From Campylobacteraceae bacterium (GTDB lineage Bacteria; Campylobacterota; Campylobacteria; Campylobacterales; Sulfurovaceae): a DNA stretch of 15,609 bases. The stretch is from assembly GCA_027002755.1 (NCBI GenBank), contig JALWZI010000186.1, positions 1-15,609 on the forward strand. Reading direction: 5' to 3'. Of this stretch, positions 4,761 through 12,414 are shown in pieces; the first letter of the stretch is position 1; every line of letters starts with the position of its first letter. The notes beneath the pieces are model-generated. The model was not told the DNA's origin. It ran no database searches and saw nothing but the letters and a program-made list of their open reading frames with translations. Both the position numbers and the translations under genes were made by a program.

Positions 4761-7361
4761 ATGAATTCGATGGTCAAACGGCTATCTATGGTAGCCATCG
4801 GCGCCCTGGTCGGCGTCTCCATGGCCTCGGCCGAGACGGAGCTCGACAAGGTCATGAAGGAGCGCGGTCTGACCCAGCAGGATCTGCTGGCGGCCGCCAA
4901 GACCTACACCCCCAGCGGCGGACGGGACAAGTACATTGTCTTCAGTTCCGGCGGACAGTCGGGGCAGATCATGGTCTATGGGGTTCCCTCGATGCGGATC
5001 CTCAAATACATCGGTGTCTTCACCCCGGAACCGTGGCAGGGATGGGGCTATGACGACGATACCAAAGCGATCCTCGCCGAGGGCAAGATCCGCGGCAAGC
5101 AGATCACCTGGGGAGACACCCACCACCCCGCGATTTCCGAGACCGACGGAAAGTATGACGGAAAGTGGCTGGTCATCAACGACAAAGCCAATCCCCGTCT
5201 GGCGGTTATCGATCTGAAGGACTTCGTCACCAAGCAGATCGTGGTCAACCCGGTCTTCAAGTCGGACCACGGTGGGGCTTTCTTCACCCCCAACAGCGAG
5301 TATATTCTTGAAGCATGCCAGTACGGTGCTCCCTTTGATAACAATTACCATCCCATCGAAGAGTACAAGGAGACCTATCGCGGCGGTGTGACCGTCTGGA
5401 AATTCGATCCCAAGATCGGTCGGATCCAGCCCGATAAATCCTTTACCATCGAGATGCCCCCCTATATGCAGGACCTCTCCGATGCCGGAAAAGAGGCGAG
5501 CTACGGATGGGGCTTCACCAACAGTTTCAACTCCGAGATGTACACCGGCGGTATCGAGAAGGGCCTGCCTCCCATGGAAGCGGGGATGAGCCGGAACGAT
5601 ACCGACTTCCTCCATGTCTACAACTGGAAAAAACTGGCCGAACTGGCCAAGGATGACAAGAACGTCAAGATCATCAACGGCCACCGGGTCGTTCCCATCG
5701 ACGTGGCGGTCAAGAACGATGCGCTCTTCCTGATCCCCGAGCCCAAGTCTCCCCACGGTGTCGATGTCTCTCCCGACGGTAAATATATCGTCGTCTGCGG
5801 AAAGCTCGATACCCATGCGACGGTTTACAGCTGGGACAAGATCAAAAAAGCGATCGACAACAAGGACTATGCCGGCAAAGACCCCTACGGCATTCCCATT
5901 CTCGACATGAAAAAGACCGCCCATTGTCAGGCTGAGCTGGGCCTCGGGCCCCTGCACAACCAGTACGGCAAGAACTGGAAAAACGGCGAGATCTACACCT
6001 CGCTCTACGTCGACAGCCAGGTGGTCCGCTGGGATTACCTGAAGTGTAAAGTCGTCGACCGCCAGAACGTCAACTACAACATCGGTCACCTCTGTGGAAT
6101 GGAGGGCAAGACCGAGGATCCTCAGGGTGACTACATCATCGCACTGAACAAACTGGCGATCGACCGCTTCAACGAGATCGGGCCTCTGCATCCCCAGAAC
6201 CACCAGCTGATCGACATCCGCGGCAAGAAGATGCAGCTGCTCTACGATATGCCGGTTCCCCTGGGTGAGCCCCACCAGGCGGTGGCGATCCGGGCCAGCA
6301 AACTCAAGCCCGAAGTTCGTTACAAAATGGGTACCAGCGCCTTCACCGGCAAGACCCACATCGGGAAGACCCTGGCAGGACAGGAGAGGATCGTTCGCAA
6401 AGGCAACCATGTCTACGTCTACGGAACGATGGTACGCTCGCACATCAATCCCGAGCACGTCACCGTCAACCTGGGTGATACCGTCACCTTCTACCTGACC
6501 AACCTGGAGCGGGCCGAAGACGAGACCCACGGCTTTACCGTAGACCTCTACAACGTCCATACGTCGCTGGAGCCCGGCAAGACCGTCGCCGTAACCTTCA
6601 AGGCGGACAAAGAGGGTGTCTTCCCCTACTACTGTACGGAGTTCTGTTCGGCACTGCACCTGGAGATGATGGGATACCTGCTGGTCAAAGATCCCAACAA
6701 GAAATATGTCTCCGCCCACAAGCTCAAAATGGCCAAGATGTCCAAAGAGGAGCTTGAGAAGGAGTACAAGAAGATCGTCGCGACCAATGCAGCGACCGAC
6801 AAGGTCATCCAGAGTGTCGTGAAGTTCCTCAAAGAGAACCATTACGAGAAGTATCCGGTCGTCGCCAACCTGGTCAAAGATGCTCTGGATCAGTACGGCA
6901 AGATCCCCGAGCAGAAGAAGAAAGCCGACGAGGCCTACAAAAAAGGTGACCTGGAGAAGGCGATCCTCTTCGAAAACATGATCTGGCAGTACATGGTCAA
7001 GACCGCCGATGTCGGTATCCGGGCCCGTGACCTGCTGGTCAAGAAGCTGGCGACGCCCATGAGTCCCGCTGCCAAGCGCGGATACGAGGCTTATCTGGAA
7101 GGCGGATGTAACGGCTGCCACGTCATCGGAAAAGTCTCCTCCGGTCCCGACCTGGTCGGTGTACTGCAGCGGCACGAAAACGGTGAGAAGTGGGTCAAAG
7201 AGTGGATCCTCCATCCCGAGAAGATGTACGACAACCCCTACATCAAGTCCATGACCAACTACTTCAACCTCCGCATGCCCAACCAGGGTATGACCGAGAA
7301 GCAGGTGGACGACATTATCGAATACCTCAAGTGGATCGATAAGAACGCCAACCTGTTCTAA
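4761..7361 (+). CDS. nosZ: Nitrous oxide reductase NosZ, clade II, with C-terminal cytochrome c domain
   Basis: 866 residues from ATG 4761, chosen because AAAGGAG (4748-4754) sits 6 bases upstream and a Sec signal peptide then starts at once (MVKRLSMVAIGALVG...MASA). An ATG at 4704 would coincide with the predicted transcript start. It reduces N2O to N2 in the periplasm. The N-terminal beta-propeller carries seven candidate CuZ histidines: H121, H122, H170, H332, H399, H443, H505 (GDTHHP, SDHGG, SPHGVD, GPLHN, GHLCG, EPHQ). The cupredoxin CuA domain has H590, C625, C629, H633 and M636 (CTEFCSALHLEM). After a helical linker of about 110 residues comes a monohaem cytochrome c domain with CNGCH (C783-H787) and a likely Met ligand in NLRMPNQGM. 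The Sec signal (no twin-arginine) and the fused haem domain mark the epsilonproteobacterial type (cNosZ, as in Wolinella). No NosR is nearby. Confidence 0.98.
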   Translation: MNSMVKRLSMVAIGALVGVSMASAETELDKVMKERGLTQQDLLAAAKTYTPSGGRDKYIVFSSGGQSGQIMVYGVPSMRILKYIGVFTPEPWQGWGYDDDTKAILAEGKIRGKQITWGDTHHPAISETDGKYDGKWLVINDKANPRLAVIDLKDFVTKQIVVNPVFKSDHGGAFFTPNSEYILEACQYGAPFDNNYHPIEEYKETYRGGVTVWKFDPKIGRIQPDKSFTIEMPPYMQDLSDAGKEASYGWGFTNSFNSEMYTGGIEKGLPPMEAGMSRNDTDFLHVYNWKKLAELAKDDKNVKIINGHRVVPIDVAVKNDALFLIPEPKSPHGVDVSPDGKYIVVCGKLDTHATVYSWDKIKKAIDNKDYAGKDPYGIPILDMKKTAHCQAELGLGPLHNQYGKNWKNGEIYTSLYVDSQVVRWDYLKCKVVDRQNVNYNIGHLCGMEGKTEDPQGDYIIALNKLAIDRFNEIGPLHPQNHQLIDIRGKKMQLLYDMPVPLGEPHQAVAIRASKLKPEVRYKMGTSAFTGKTHIGKTLAGQERIVRKGNHVYVYGTMVRSHINPEHVTVNLGDTVTFYLTNLERAEDETHGFTVDLYNVHTSLEPGKTVAVTFKADKEGVFPYYCTEFCSALHLEMMGYLLVKDPNKKYVSAHKLKMAKMSKEELEKEYKKIVATNAATDKVIQSVVKFLKENHYEKYPVVANLVKDALDQYGKIPEQKKKADEAYKKGDLEKAILFENMIWQYMVKTADVGIRARDLLVKKLATPMSPAAKRGYEAYLEGGCNGCHVIGKVSSGPDLVGVLQRHENGEKWVKEWILHPEKMYDNPYIKSMTNYFNLRMPNQGMTEKQVDDIIEYLKWIDKNANLF

Positions 7362-7390
7362 GAGAGAGCCGGATCTTCCCGGCCCTCTTT
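7362..7390 (+). terminator. Hairpin after nosZ, probable partial terminator or attenuator
   Basis: GAGAGCCGG (7364-7372) pairs with CCGGCCCTC (7379-7387) in 8 of 9 positions around a 6-base loop, extended by A7363-T7388, and is followed by only three T residues. It begins right after the nosZ stop. The short T tract suggests incomplete termination or an mRNA 3' stabiliser, which would give more nosZ message than nosB-D-G message. Confidence 0.55.
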
Positions 7391-7474
7391 CCAATCGATA
7401 ATTCAATTCCAAACTACCGGACTGTAAAATTCCCAAAGGGATTTCTGACGAATAAATAAAGCGATGCTATTTTA

Positions 7475-7515
7475 TTGACGTCAGTCAATCCTTTTGGGAA
7501 CGATTGGAGTATAAT
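7475..7515 (+). promoter_or_regulatory. nosB: nosB operon promoter with Fnr/Dnr-type site near -41.5
   Basis: TTGAC-GTCA-GTCAA at 7475-7488 is a perfect 5-4-5 inverted repeat very close to the Fnr consensus TTGAT-N4-ATCAA, and of the type bound by Dnr/Nnr regulators of denitrification. The -10 box TATAAT is at 7510-7515, so the predicted start is near 7522-7523 and the dyad centre (7481.5) falls at about -41.5. A further GATTG...CAATC dyad (7502-7506, 7516-7520) flanks the -10 box. The leader contains AAGGAAG (7532-7538). Confidence 0.7.
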
Positions 7516-7542
7516 CAATCGATATTCTGAAAAGGAAGTGCG

Positions 7543-8331
7543 ATGAAAAGTTCGATGATGAAGGCGCGGATCTTCACCCTGATCGCCCTGGGGATCCTGC
7601 TCTACTGGTTCGTGATCCCTGCGGTCTTTACCCACGATGTGGTGGAACTGGCCCGGGAGGGTAAGGCCAAGGAGATCCCTCCGATCTCCTACAAGGTCTG
7701 GAACTACTACGCCAAAGGGAAATATGTCAGCCCCAACACCCCCAAAGAGGCGATAGGGGATCTGAAGAAGATGATCGAAGAGGACGCGGAACTCTCCGTC
7801 GTCAGCGCACCGATCTGGTACGTGGCCCTGGAGGCGCCCAACTATCCCAAAGAGGCCTTCCCCAACGGGATCCCCGTCTATTATCATTTCGACGGATTCA
7901 GCGGGGATGTGCATGAGATGAACACCATCAACCACTTCATCGGGATGGATCCCATGGAGCGGGGTGCTCCCTATCTCCGTGCCATCGCTCCCTACGCGCT
8001 GGTGGCCCTGGCACTGCTGATGGTGCTCTATATCCTCTACGATTCCAAGATCCTGGATCTTCTGATGCTGATCCCGGTCTTTCTGCCGGTGATCTTCATC
8101 GGGTTCTACTCCTACTGGCTCTATTGGTTCGGTCACCATATGCACGACTGGGGGGCTTTCAAGATCAAACCCTTCACCCCGACGGTCTTCGGGGACGGTA
8201 AAGTGGCTCAGTTTACGACCCACTCCTATCCGACGACCGGTTTCTGGCTGCTGTTGGCCATCAGCCTCTTCAGCCTGCTGGCGATCATCTCCAAGCGCAA
8301 AGCCCGGAAGCTGCAAGAGCAGAACGCGTGA
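7543..8331 (+). CDS. nosB: NosB, membrane protein of the clade II nos cluster
   Basis: 262 residues; ATG 7543 lies 4 bases after AAGGAAG. Predicted membrane segments: about 8-28 (IFTLIALGILLYWFVIPAVF), about 149-166, about 171-192 (LIPVFLPVIFIGFYSYWLYWF) and about 230-250. A soluble loop of about 120 residues sits between the first and second segments, and a His-rich turn (FGHHMHDWGAFKIKPF) follows the third. NosB is recognised from its position directly behind nosZ in Wolinella-type clusters and from its layout; its exact function is not established, with roles in NosZ maturation or electron transfer proposed. It is the first gene under the second Fnr-type promoter and leads the accessory operon. 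The C terminus is basic (SKRKARKL) and cytoplasmic. Confidence 0.85.
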   Translation: MKSSMMKARIFTLIALGILLYWFVIPAVFTHDVVELAREGKAKEIPPISYKVWNYYAKGKYVSPNTPKEAIGDLKKMIEEDAELSVVSAPIWYVALEAPNYPKEAFPNGIPVYYHFDGFSGDVHEMNTINHFIGMDPMERGAPYLRAIAPYALVALALLMVLYILYDSKILDLLMLIPVFLPVIFIGFYSYWLYWFGHHMHDWGAFKIKPFTPTVFGDGKVAQFTTHSYPTTGFWLLLAISLFSLLAIISKRKARKLQEQNA

Positions 8332-8350
8332 AGGGAACAGGGCAACGACG

Positions 8351-9589
8351 ATGAAGAAGGTAGGGATGACGATGGTGTGGAGCGTGAGCGCGCTCCTGGC
8401 GGGTAATGTCCTCCAGCAGGCGATCGACCGGGCAGAGCCGGGCTCGCTGCTGGAGCTGCCGGCCGGCGACTATCACGGCAATATCGTCATCACCAAACCC
8501 CTCATTATCGACGGGAAAAACCGCAAAGCAAGGATTATCGGGGACGGGAACGGGACGGTGATCAAGATCCGCAGTCCCTACGTTACCCTGCGCAACCTGA
8601 CGATTCTCCACAGCGGTGCCGAGCACGAACGGGTCGATGCCGGGGTCTCGATCAAAAAGGCGGATCACGTCACGGTGGACAACTGCCGTATCGACGACTG
8701 CCTCTTCGGGATCGATCTGGAACAGGTGAGCCGCTCACACATCACCCGCAACTGGATCCGTTCCAAACCCTTCAGTCTGGGGTTGCGCGGGGATGCGGTC
8801 CGGCTCTGGTACAGCAACGACAACAATGTCAGCGCCAACCATATCACCCACTCCCGGGACATGGTGATCTGGTACAGCCACGGCAACACCATCGCCGACA
8901 ATTTCGGAGAGTACAGCCGCTACTCGCTGCACTTCATGTATGCCGGGAAGAACGAGGTGAAGAATAACACCTACGAGCACAACTCCGTGGGGATCTTCTT
9001 CATGTATTCCCAGGATTCGGTCGCCACAGGCAACGTGGTCAAAAGCTCCATCGGAACCACCGGTCTGGGGATCGGGCTCAAGGATTGCAGCAATTTCACG
9101 CTTCGTGACAACACGATGATCTATTGTGCGCGGGGTCTCTACATCGATCGCAGCCCTTTCCAGCCCGATCAGCGCAACCGGATCGAGGGGAATCGGATCC
9201 TCTACAACTCGGTAGGGGTCTATTTCCACTCCCTGAGCATCGCCAACGATATCGTGGGCAATATCTTCAAAGGGAACATCGACGATGTCTACGACGACGA
9301 CCAGGTGCATATCCATTCGGTGCAGAACCGGTGGGAGGGCAACTACTGGGACAGCTACGAAGGGTTCGACCGTGACGGAGACGGCGTGGGGGACACCCCC
9401 TACCGGCTCTACTATTATGCCGATCGAATGTGGATGCTCAATCCCAACATCAAATTCTTTTACGCATCGCCGGTGATCTCCATCATGAATTTCCTGGCCA
9501 GGCTGGCTCCCCTGTCCCAGCCTCTGGAACTGCTGGAGGATCCCAAACCGGTCATGTTTGAAACGCAACTCGAAAAAGGAGAGGTCTGA
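8351..9589 (+). CDS. nosD: NosD, periplasmic beta-helix maturation protein
   Basis: 412 residues. The N terminus is a short signal-like segment (MKKVGMTMVWSVSALLAG), then a right-handed beta-helix (NosD / CASH-type repeats) fills about residues 20-350, with recurring turns such as SPYVTLRNLTI, ADHVTVDNC, SRSHITRNWI, SNDNNVSANHI and HGNTIADNFGEYSRY. The segment GNYWDSYEGFDRDGDGVGDTPY is the typical C-terminal NosD signature. NosD acts in the periplasm with the NosFY ABC complex in building the copper-sulfur CuZ centre of NosZ. The ribosome site is weak (GGGAACAGGG, about 8333-8342), and the gap to nosB is 19 bases. Its stop overlaps the nosG start by one base (TGATG). Length and repeats are normal for the family. 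Confidence 0.96.
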   Translation: MKKVGMTMVWSVSALLAGNVLQQAIDRAEPGSLLELPAGDYHGNIVITKPLIIDGKNRKARIIGDGNGTVIKIRSPYVTLRNLTILHSGAEHERVDAGVSIKKADHVTVDNCRIDDCLFGIDLEQVSRSHITRNWIRSKPFSLGLRGDAVRLWYSNDNNVSANHITHSRDMVIWYSHGNTIADNFGEYSRYSLHFMYAGKNEVKNNTYEHNSVGIFFMYSQDSVATGNVVKSSIGTTGLGIGLKDCSNFTLRDNTMIYCARGLYIDRSPFQPDQRNRIEGNRILYNSVGVYFHSLSIANDIVGNIFKGNIDDVYDDDQVHIHSVQNRWEGNYWDSYEGFDRDGDGVGDTPYRLYYYADRMWMLNPNIKFFYASPVISIMNFLARLAPLSQPLELLEDPKPVMFETQLEKGEV

Positions 9590-10392
9590 TGTCCAACGAT
9601 CCCAAAAAAAGACGCCGCTTCATCCAACAGATGACGGGGCTCGGAGTGCTGGGGCTCGTCGCAGCGGGCGGCATCGTCGGTGCGCCCTACTTGGAGGCGG
9701 AGGGCCCCAGACTCCGACCGCCGGGCGCCGTCCCCGAAAAGGAGTTTCTGGGGCTTTGCATCAAGTGCGGCCAGTGTCTTCAGGTCTGCCCCTACGATTC
9801 GATCCTCCTGGAGGATATCGACGGGAGGGCCAGCGTGGGGATGGCCTACATCGAGCCCCGGGAGCGGGGGTGCTATCTCTGCGAAGCCTTCCCGTGTATC
9901 CTGGCCTGCCCCAGCGGAGCGCTGGATCACGAGCACGACAGCATCGAGTTCGTCCATATGGGGATCGCCGTGGTCCACGATCCTCAGGGGTGCCTGGCCA
10001 AAACGGGCAAACCGGTCCCCGACGAGGCGATCGACCGGATCTATGATCATACGAAGGTGCTTAGCGAGGAGGAGCGTCGGAACCGTAAGGTGACGATCCG
10101 CGACGACGATCCGGAGAAGACGGTCCTGCAGAAAAAGCTCCTTCAGAAACTGGAAAAACACCGGGGAGAGCAACCCTGTACCATCTGTGCCGATATGTGC
10201 CCCTTCCATCCCGATCCCACCAAGGCGATCGGTATGGTCGATGCCAAAGGGGGCGGGCTGCTGCCGGAGATCCGGGAAGCCTGTAACGGCTGCGGAGCCT
10301 GTGTGGAGCTCTGCCCCACCGATGTGATCAAAGTGATCCCGCGAAAAAGCTACGCCGATATCTACGGTGACAAAGGGACGAAAAATGTATAG
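9589..10392 (+). CDS. nosG: NosG, NapG-like periplasmic polyferredoxin
   Basis: 267 residues. A twin-arginine signal is visible (R8-R9-R10-F11-I12 followed by LGVLGLVAAGGIVG), suggesting export after iron-sulfur cluster insertion. Cys groups typical of NapG with four [4Fe-4S] clusters follow: CIKCGQCLQVCP (about 59-70), CYLCEAFPCILACP (about 94-107), CTICADMCP (about 197-205) and CNGCGACVELCP (about 229-240). The third motif has only three closely spaced cysteines, with the CLAK cysteine near 136 a possible extra ligand. By analogy with NapGH, NosG and the membrane protein NosH form a quinol-oxidising module that feeds electrons through NosC1/NosC2 to NosZ, replacing NosR. It overlaps nosD by one base and nosC1 by eight bases. 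Confidence 0.95.
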   Translation: MSNDPKKRRRFIQQMTGLGVLGLVAAGGIVGAPYLEAEGPRLRPPGAVPEKEFLGLCIKCGQCLQVCPYDSILLEDIDGRASVGMAYIEPRERGCYLCEAFPCILACPSGALDHEHDSIEFVHMGIAVVHDPQGCLAKTGKPVPDEAIDRIYDHTKVLSEEERRNRKVTIRDDDPEKTVLQKKLLQKLEKHRGEQPCTICADMCPFHPDPTKAIGMVDAKGGGLLPEIREACNGCGACVELCPTDVIKVIPRKSYADIYGDKGTKNV

Positions 10393-10957
10393 TAAACCGA
10401 CAACATTGATACTGGCCGCACTGCTGGCTGCCGGGATCGCCGGATGCGGCAAGAAAGAGGAGTCGGGTGCCGCCAGCGGCAATACCGAAGCATCGGCCCC
10501 CGAGATCAAGGTGACCAAAGGGGCGGTCAAAAAAGTGCAGGAGAAAGCGGCATCCGAAGAGAACAGCGGCCAGTTCTACTACTCCTACAACAAGGAGAAG
10601 AACGCTACTGAAGAGGAGCCCAAAACCCGGACCACGCTGGATGCCTATCTCAACATCCGCTCCCCCTATGAACGGGTCCAGATCACCCTGATGATCAAGC
10701 GCCTCAGCCGGGACTTCATTGTTCGGTGCTCCCCCTGTCACGACGACTACGCCAACGGGGTCATCGGCCCCTCTCTTCTGGGCAAGAGCGGCGACTATAT
10801 CTATCAGCATCTGATCGATTTCAAGACCGGGAAAAAGAAGAATGTCCTGATGAAGGAGCTTGTCAGTCAGATCGATGATGCCAAGCTCAAGAGCATCGCC
10901 GACGAGATCGCGGCATTCAACCACCAAGTACAGCAACTGAGAAAGGGGAGACAATGA
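10385..10957 (+). CDS. nosC1: NosC1, lipoprotein monohaem cytochrome c
   Basis: 190 residues from ATG 10385. AAAGGGA lies just upstream, and a GTG at 10367 would push the signal peptide inside. The lipobox is AGIAGC with C21 as the lipidated residue (LLAAGIAGCGKKEE), so the protein is anchored on the outer face of a membrane. A disordered charged stretch (22-90) precedes the cytochrome c domain with CSPCH at about 119-123 and a likely Met ligand in KNVLMKEL. The C-terminal part is clearly homologous to NosC2 (IGPxLxGxS...IYQxLxDFKxGKxKN). It is expected to relay electrons from NosGH towards the haem domain of NosZ. It shares 8 bases with nosG and 4 with nosC2 (ATGA). Confidence 0.93.
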   Translation: MYSKPTTLILAALLAAGIAGCGKKEESGAASGNTEASAPEIKVTKGAVKKVQEKAASEENSGQFYYSYNKEKNATEEEPKTRTTLDAYLNIRSPYERVQITLMIKRLSRDFIVRCSPCHDDYANGVIGPSLLGKSGDYIYQHLIDFKTGKKKNVLMKELVSQIDDAKLKSIADEIAAFNHQVQQLRKGRQ

Positions 10958-11475
10958 TTCGACACATCATCGCGGCAATCGCCATCGTACTGGCAGGCTG
11001 GGCCTTCTGGTTCATGGCCCAACAGGATCAAAAAGCGGAACGGTTCCGGCATATCCAGGAGATCATCCAGAAGACCCGGATGGAGAAGGTTAAAGTGGTC
11101 AACACGATCCAGCCGGCGGCCTCCTCGACCCAACCCGCCAAGAAAGAGGTGAAGAAGAAAGAGGAGGACGAAGCGGCCAAGAAGCTCAAGGCACTGCAGG
11201 ATCGCGCCGGTAACATCATGGCCTTCAAGGTCAGTCCGCTCTACAAGCAGAAGTGTGCCTCCTGTCACGGGGTCAACGGTGAGGGGATCATCGGGCCCAA
11301 GCTGATCGGAATGAGCCAGGAGAAGATCTACCAGGCGCTGGTCGACTTCAAATCGGGCAAACGGAAGAACTACGTCATGTACGGGCTGCTCTCCAAGATG
11401 GACGATCAGCAGTTGAAAGACCTGAGCGAAGAGATCTCGACCTTCGCCGAGAAACTCAAAGCCGCCGGAAACTGA
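10954..11475 (+). CDS. nosC2: NosC2, membrane-anchored monohaem cytochrome c
   Basis: 173 residues; ATG overlaps the nosC1 stop (ATGA). One N-terminal membrane anchor (IIAAIAIVLAGWAFWFMA, about 4-22) without a lipobox is followed by a charged coiled segment rich in K and E (KKEVKKKEEDEAAKKLKAL) of about 60 residues, a spacer that could let the haem domain reach its partner. The cytochrome c domain has CASCHGVNGEGIIGP at about 98-112 and a likely Met ligand in KNYVMYGLL. It is the partner of NosC1 in electron transfer to NosZ. The two differ in anchoring (uncleaved helix against lipid) and in the residues after the haem motif. The coding sequence ends inside a strong hairpin. Confidence 0.93.
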   Translation: MIRHIIAAIAIVLAGWAFWFMAQQDQKAERFRHIQEIIQKTRMEKVKVVNTIQPAASSTQPAKKEVKKKEEDEAAKKLKALQDRAGNIMAFKVSPLYKQKCASCHGVNGEGIIGPKLIGMSQEKIYQALVDFKSGKRKNYVMYGLLSKMDDQQLKDLSEEISTFAEKLKAAGN

Positions 11476-11482
11476 CGGCGGC
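11461..11482 (+). other. GC-rich hairpin at the nosC2 end
   Basis: GCCGCCG (11461-11467) and CGGCGGC (11476-11482) form a perfect 7-bp all-GC stem with an 8-base loop that contains the nosC2 stop codon. No T run follows, so it is not a classical terminator. It could be an mRNA processing or stability element. The nosH ribosome site (AAAGGAA, 11491-11497) lies 8 bases further on. Confidence 0.4.
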
Positions 11483-11502
11483 GACAGCCGAAAGGAACCT
11501 CG

Positions 11503-12414
11503 ATGGATCGATACAACGGCAGTGTCCGCGACATTCTGCGGGCCTCCTTTTTCTCCACCTTCTATTACAAGACCCGGGAGGGGAAGATCCGCCCCACCTG
11601 GAGATTCTGGCGCTGGTTGAGTGTCATCGTCATCAACATCGCCTTTTTCCTCTCCTACCACATCGATATCCAGCTGCTGGAGGGGACGATGAACGGCTCC
11701 AGGCTGCTGGGCTTTCACATGATCGACCTCTTTACGGCTCTGGAGACCTGGGCGGCGACCCATGTGATCCACACCAATATGATCATCGGGTCGGTGACGA
11801 TCCTGGTCTTCTATCTGCTGGTAGGCGGCAAGACCTTCTGTGCCTGGGCCTGCCCGTACGGCGTGCTCAGTGAACTCGGCGAATACTGGCATCAGCAGCT
11901 GGTCCGCAAAAAGATCATCAAAGAGCGCAAATGGGATCCGCGGATCCGTTTCGCCTTCTGGGCGGTTTTCCTGATCGTGACGTTCCTCGACGGCATTCTG
12001 GTCTTCGAGATCATCAATCCGATCGGGATCCTGAGCCGCTTCATCGTCTACGGCTGGAGCCTGGCGATCGTCTGGGTGGCTCTGATCCTCGCTTTTGAAG
12101 TCTTCTACTCCCGCCGGGCCTGGTGCAAATATATCTGCCCTGTGGGGACCACCTACAATCTGGTGGGCTGGATCAGTGCCACGCGGGTACAGTGGGATAT
12201 GGACAAGTGCGACCACTGCGGCGCCTGCCTGGATGCCTGTTTCGAGGAGCATGTTCTGGAGTTCATCAAGCCCAAGTACGACAAGGAACGCAAAGAGAAG
12301 GGGATCAATAAACAGCTCGTCGTCAACGGGGATTGCACTCTCTGCGCCCGCTGCTTCGATGTCTGCCATACCGATGCCTACAACTACACCTTCCGTCTCA
12401 AGGATCTGGTCTGA
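11503..12414 (+). CDS. nosH: NosH, NapH-like membrane polyferredoxin
   Basis: 303 residues with AAAGGAA at 11491-11497 upstream. Four membrane helices are visible: about 40-60 (LSVIVINIAFFLSYHI), 88-108 (IIGSVTILVFYLLVG), 148-172 (FAFWAVFLIVTFLDGILVFEII) and 180-202. Two CxxxCP motifs of the NapH/NosR type are at C113/C117 (CAWACPYG) and C208/C212 (CKYICPVG). Two C-terminal ferredoxin motifs supply eight cysteines: C236, C239, C242, C246 (CDHCGACLDAC) and C278, C281, C284, C288 (CTLCARCFDVC). By analogy with NapH it takes electrons from menaquinol and passes them to NosG outside. It overlaps nosF by one base. Confidence 0.95.
   Translation: MDRYNGSVRDILRASFFSTFYYKTREGKIRPTWRFWRWLSVIVINIAFFLSYHIDIQLLEGTMNGSRLLGFHMIDLFTALETWAATHVIHTNMIIGSVTILVFYLLVGGKTFCAWACPYGVLSELGEYWHQQLVRKKIIKERKWDPRIRFAFWAVFLIVTFLDGILVFEIINPIGILSRFIVYGWSLAIVWVALILAFEVFYSRRAWCKYICPVGTTYNLVGWISATRVQWDMDKCDHCGACLDACFEEHVLEFIKPKYDKERKEKGINKQLVVNGDCTLCARCFDVCHTDAYNYTFRLKDLV

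Noticed and set aside
4782..7436. 884-codon open frame on the minus strand opposite nosZ
   Set aside because: It is the antisense shadow of nosZ caused by GC-rich codon use; the translation is V/L/D-rich without any recognisable domain, and nosZ on the plus strand is unambiguous.
9460..10530. 356-codon open frame on the minus strand
   Set aside because: Antisense shadow of nosG and parts of its neighbours; no ribosome site or domain support.
10867..12369. 500-codon open frame on the minus strand
   Set aside because: It lies opposite nosC1, nosC2 and nosH, which have clear haem and iron-sulfur motifs; it shows no domain of its own.
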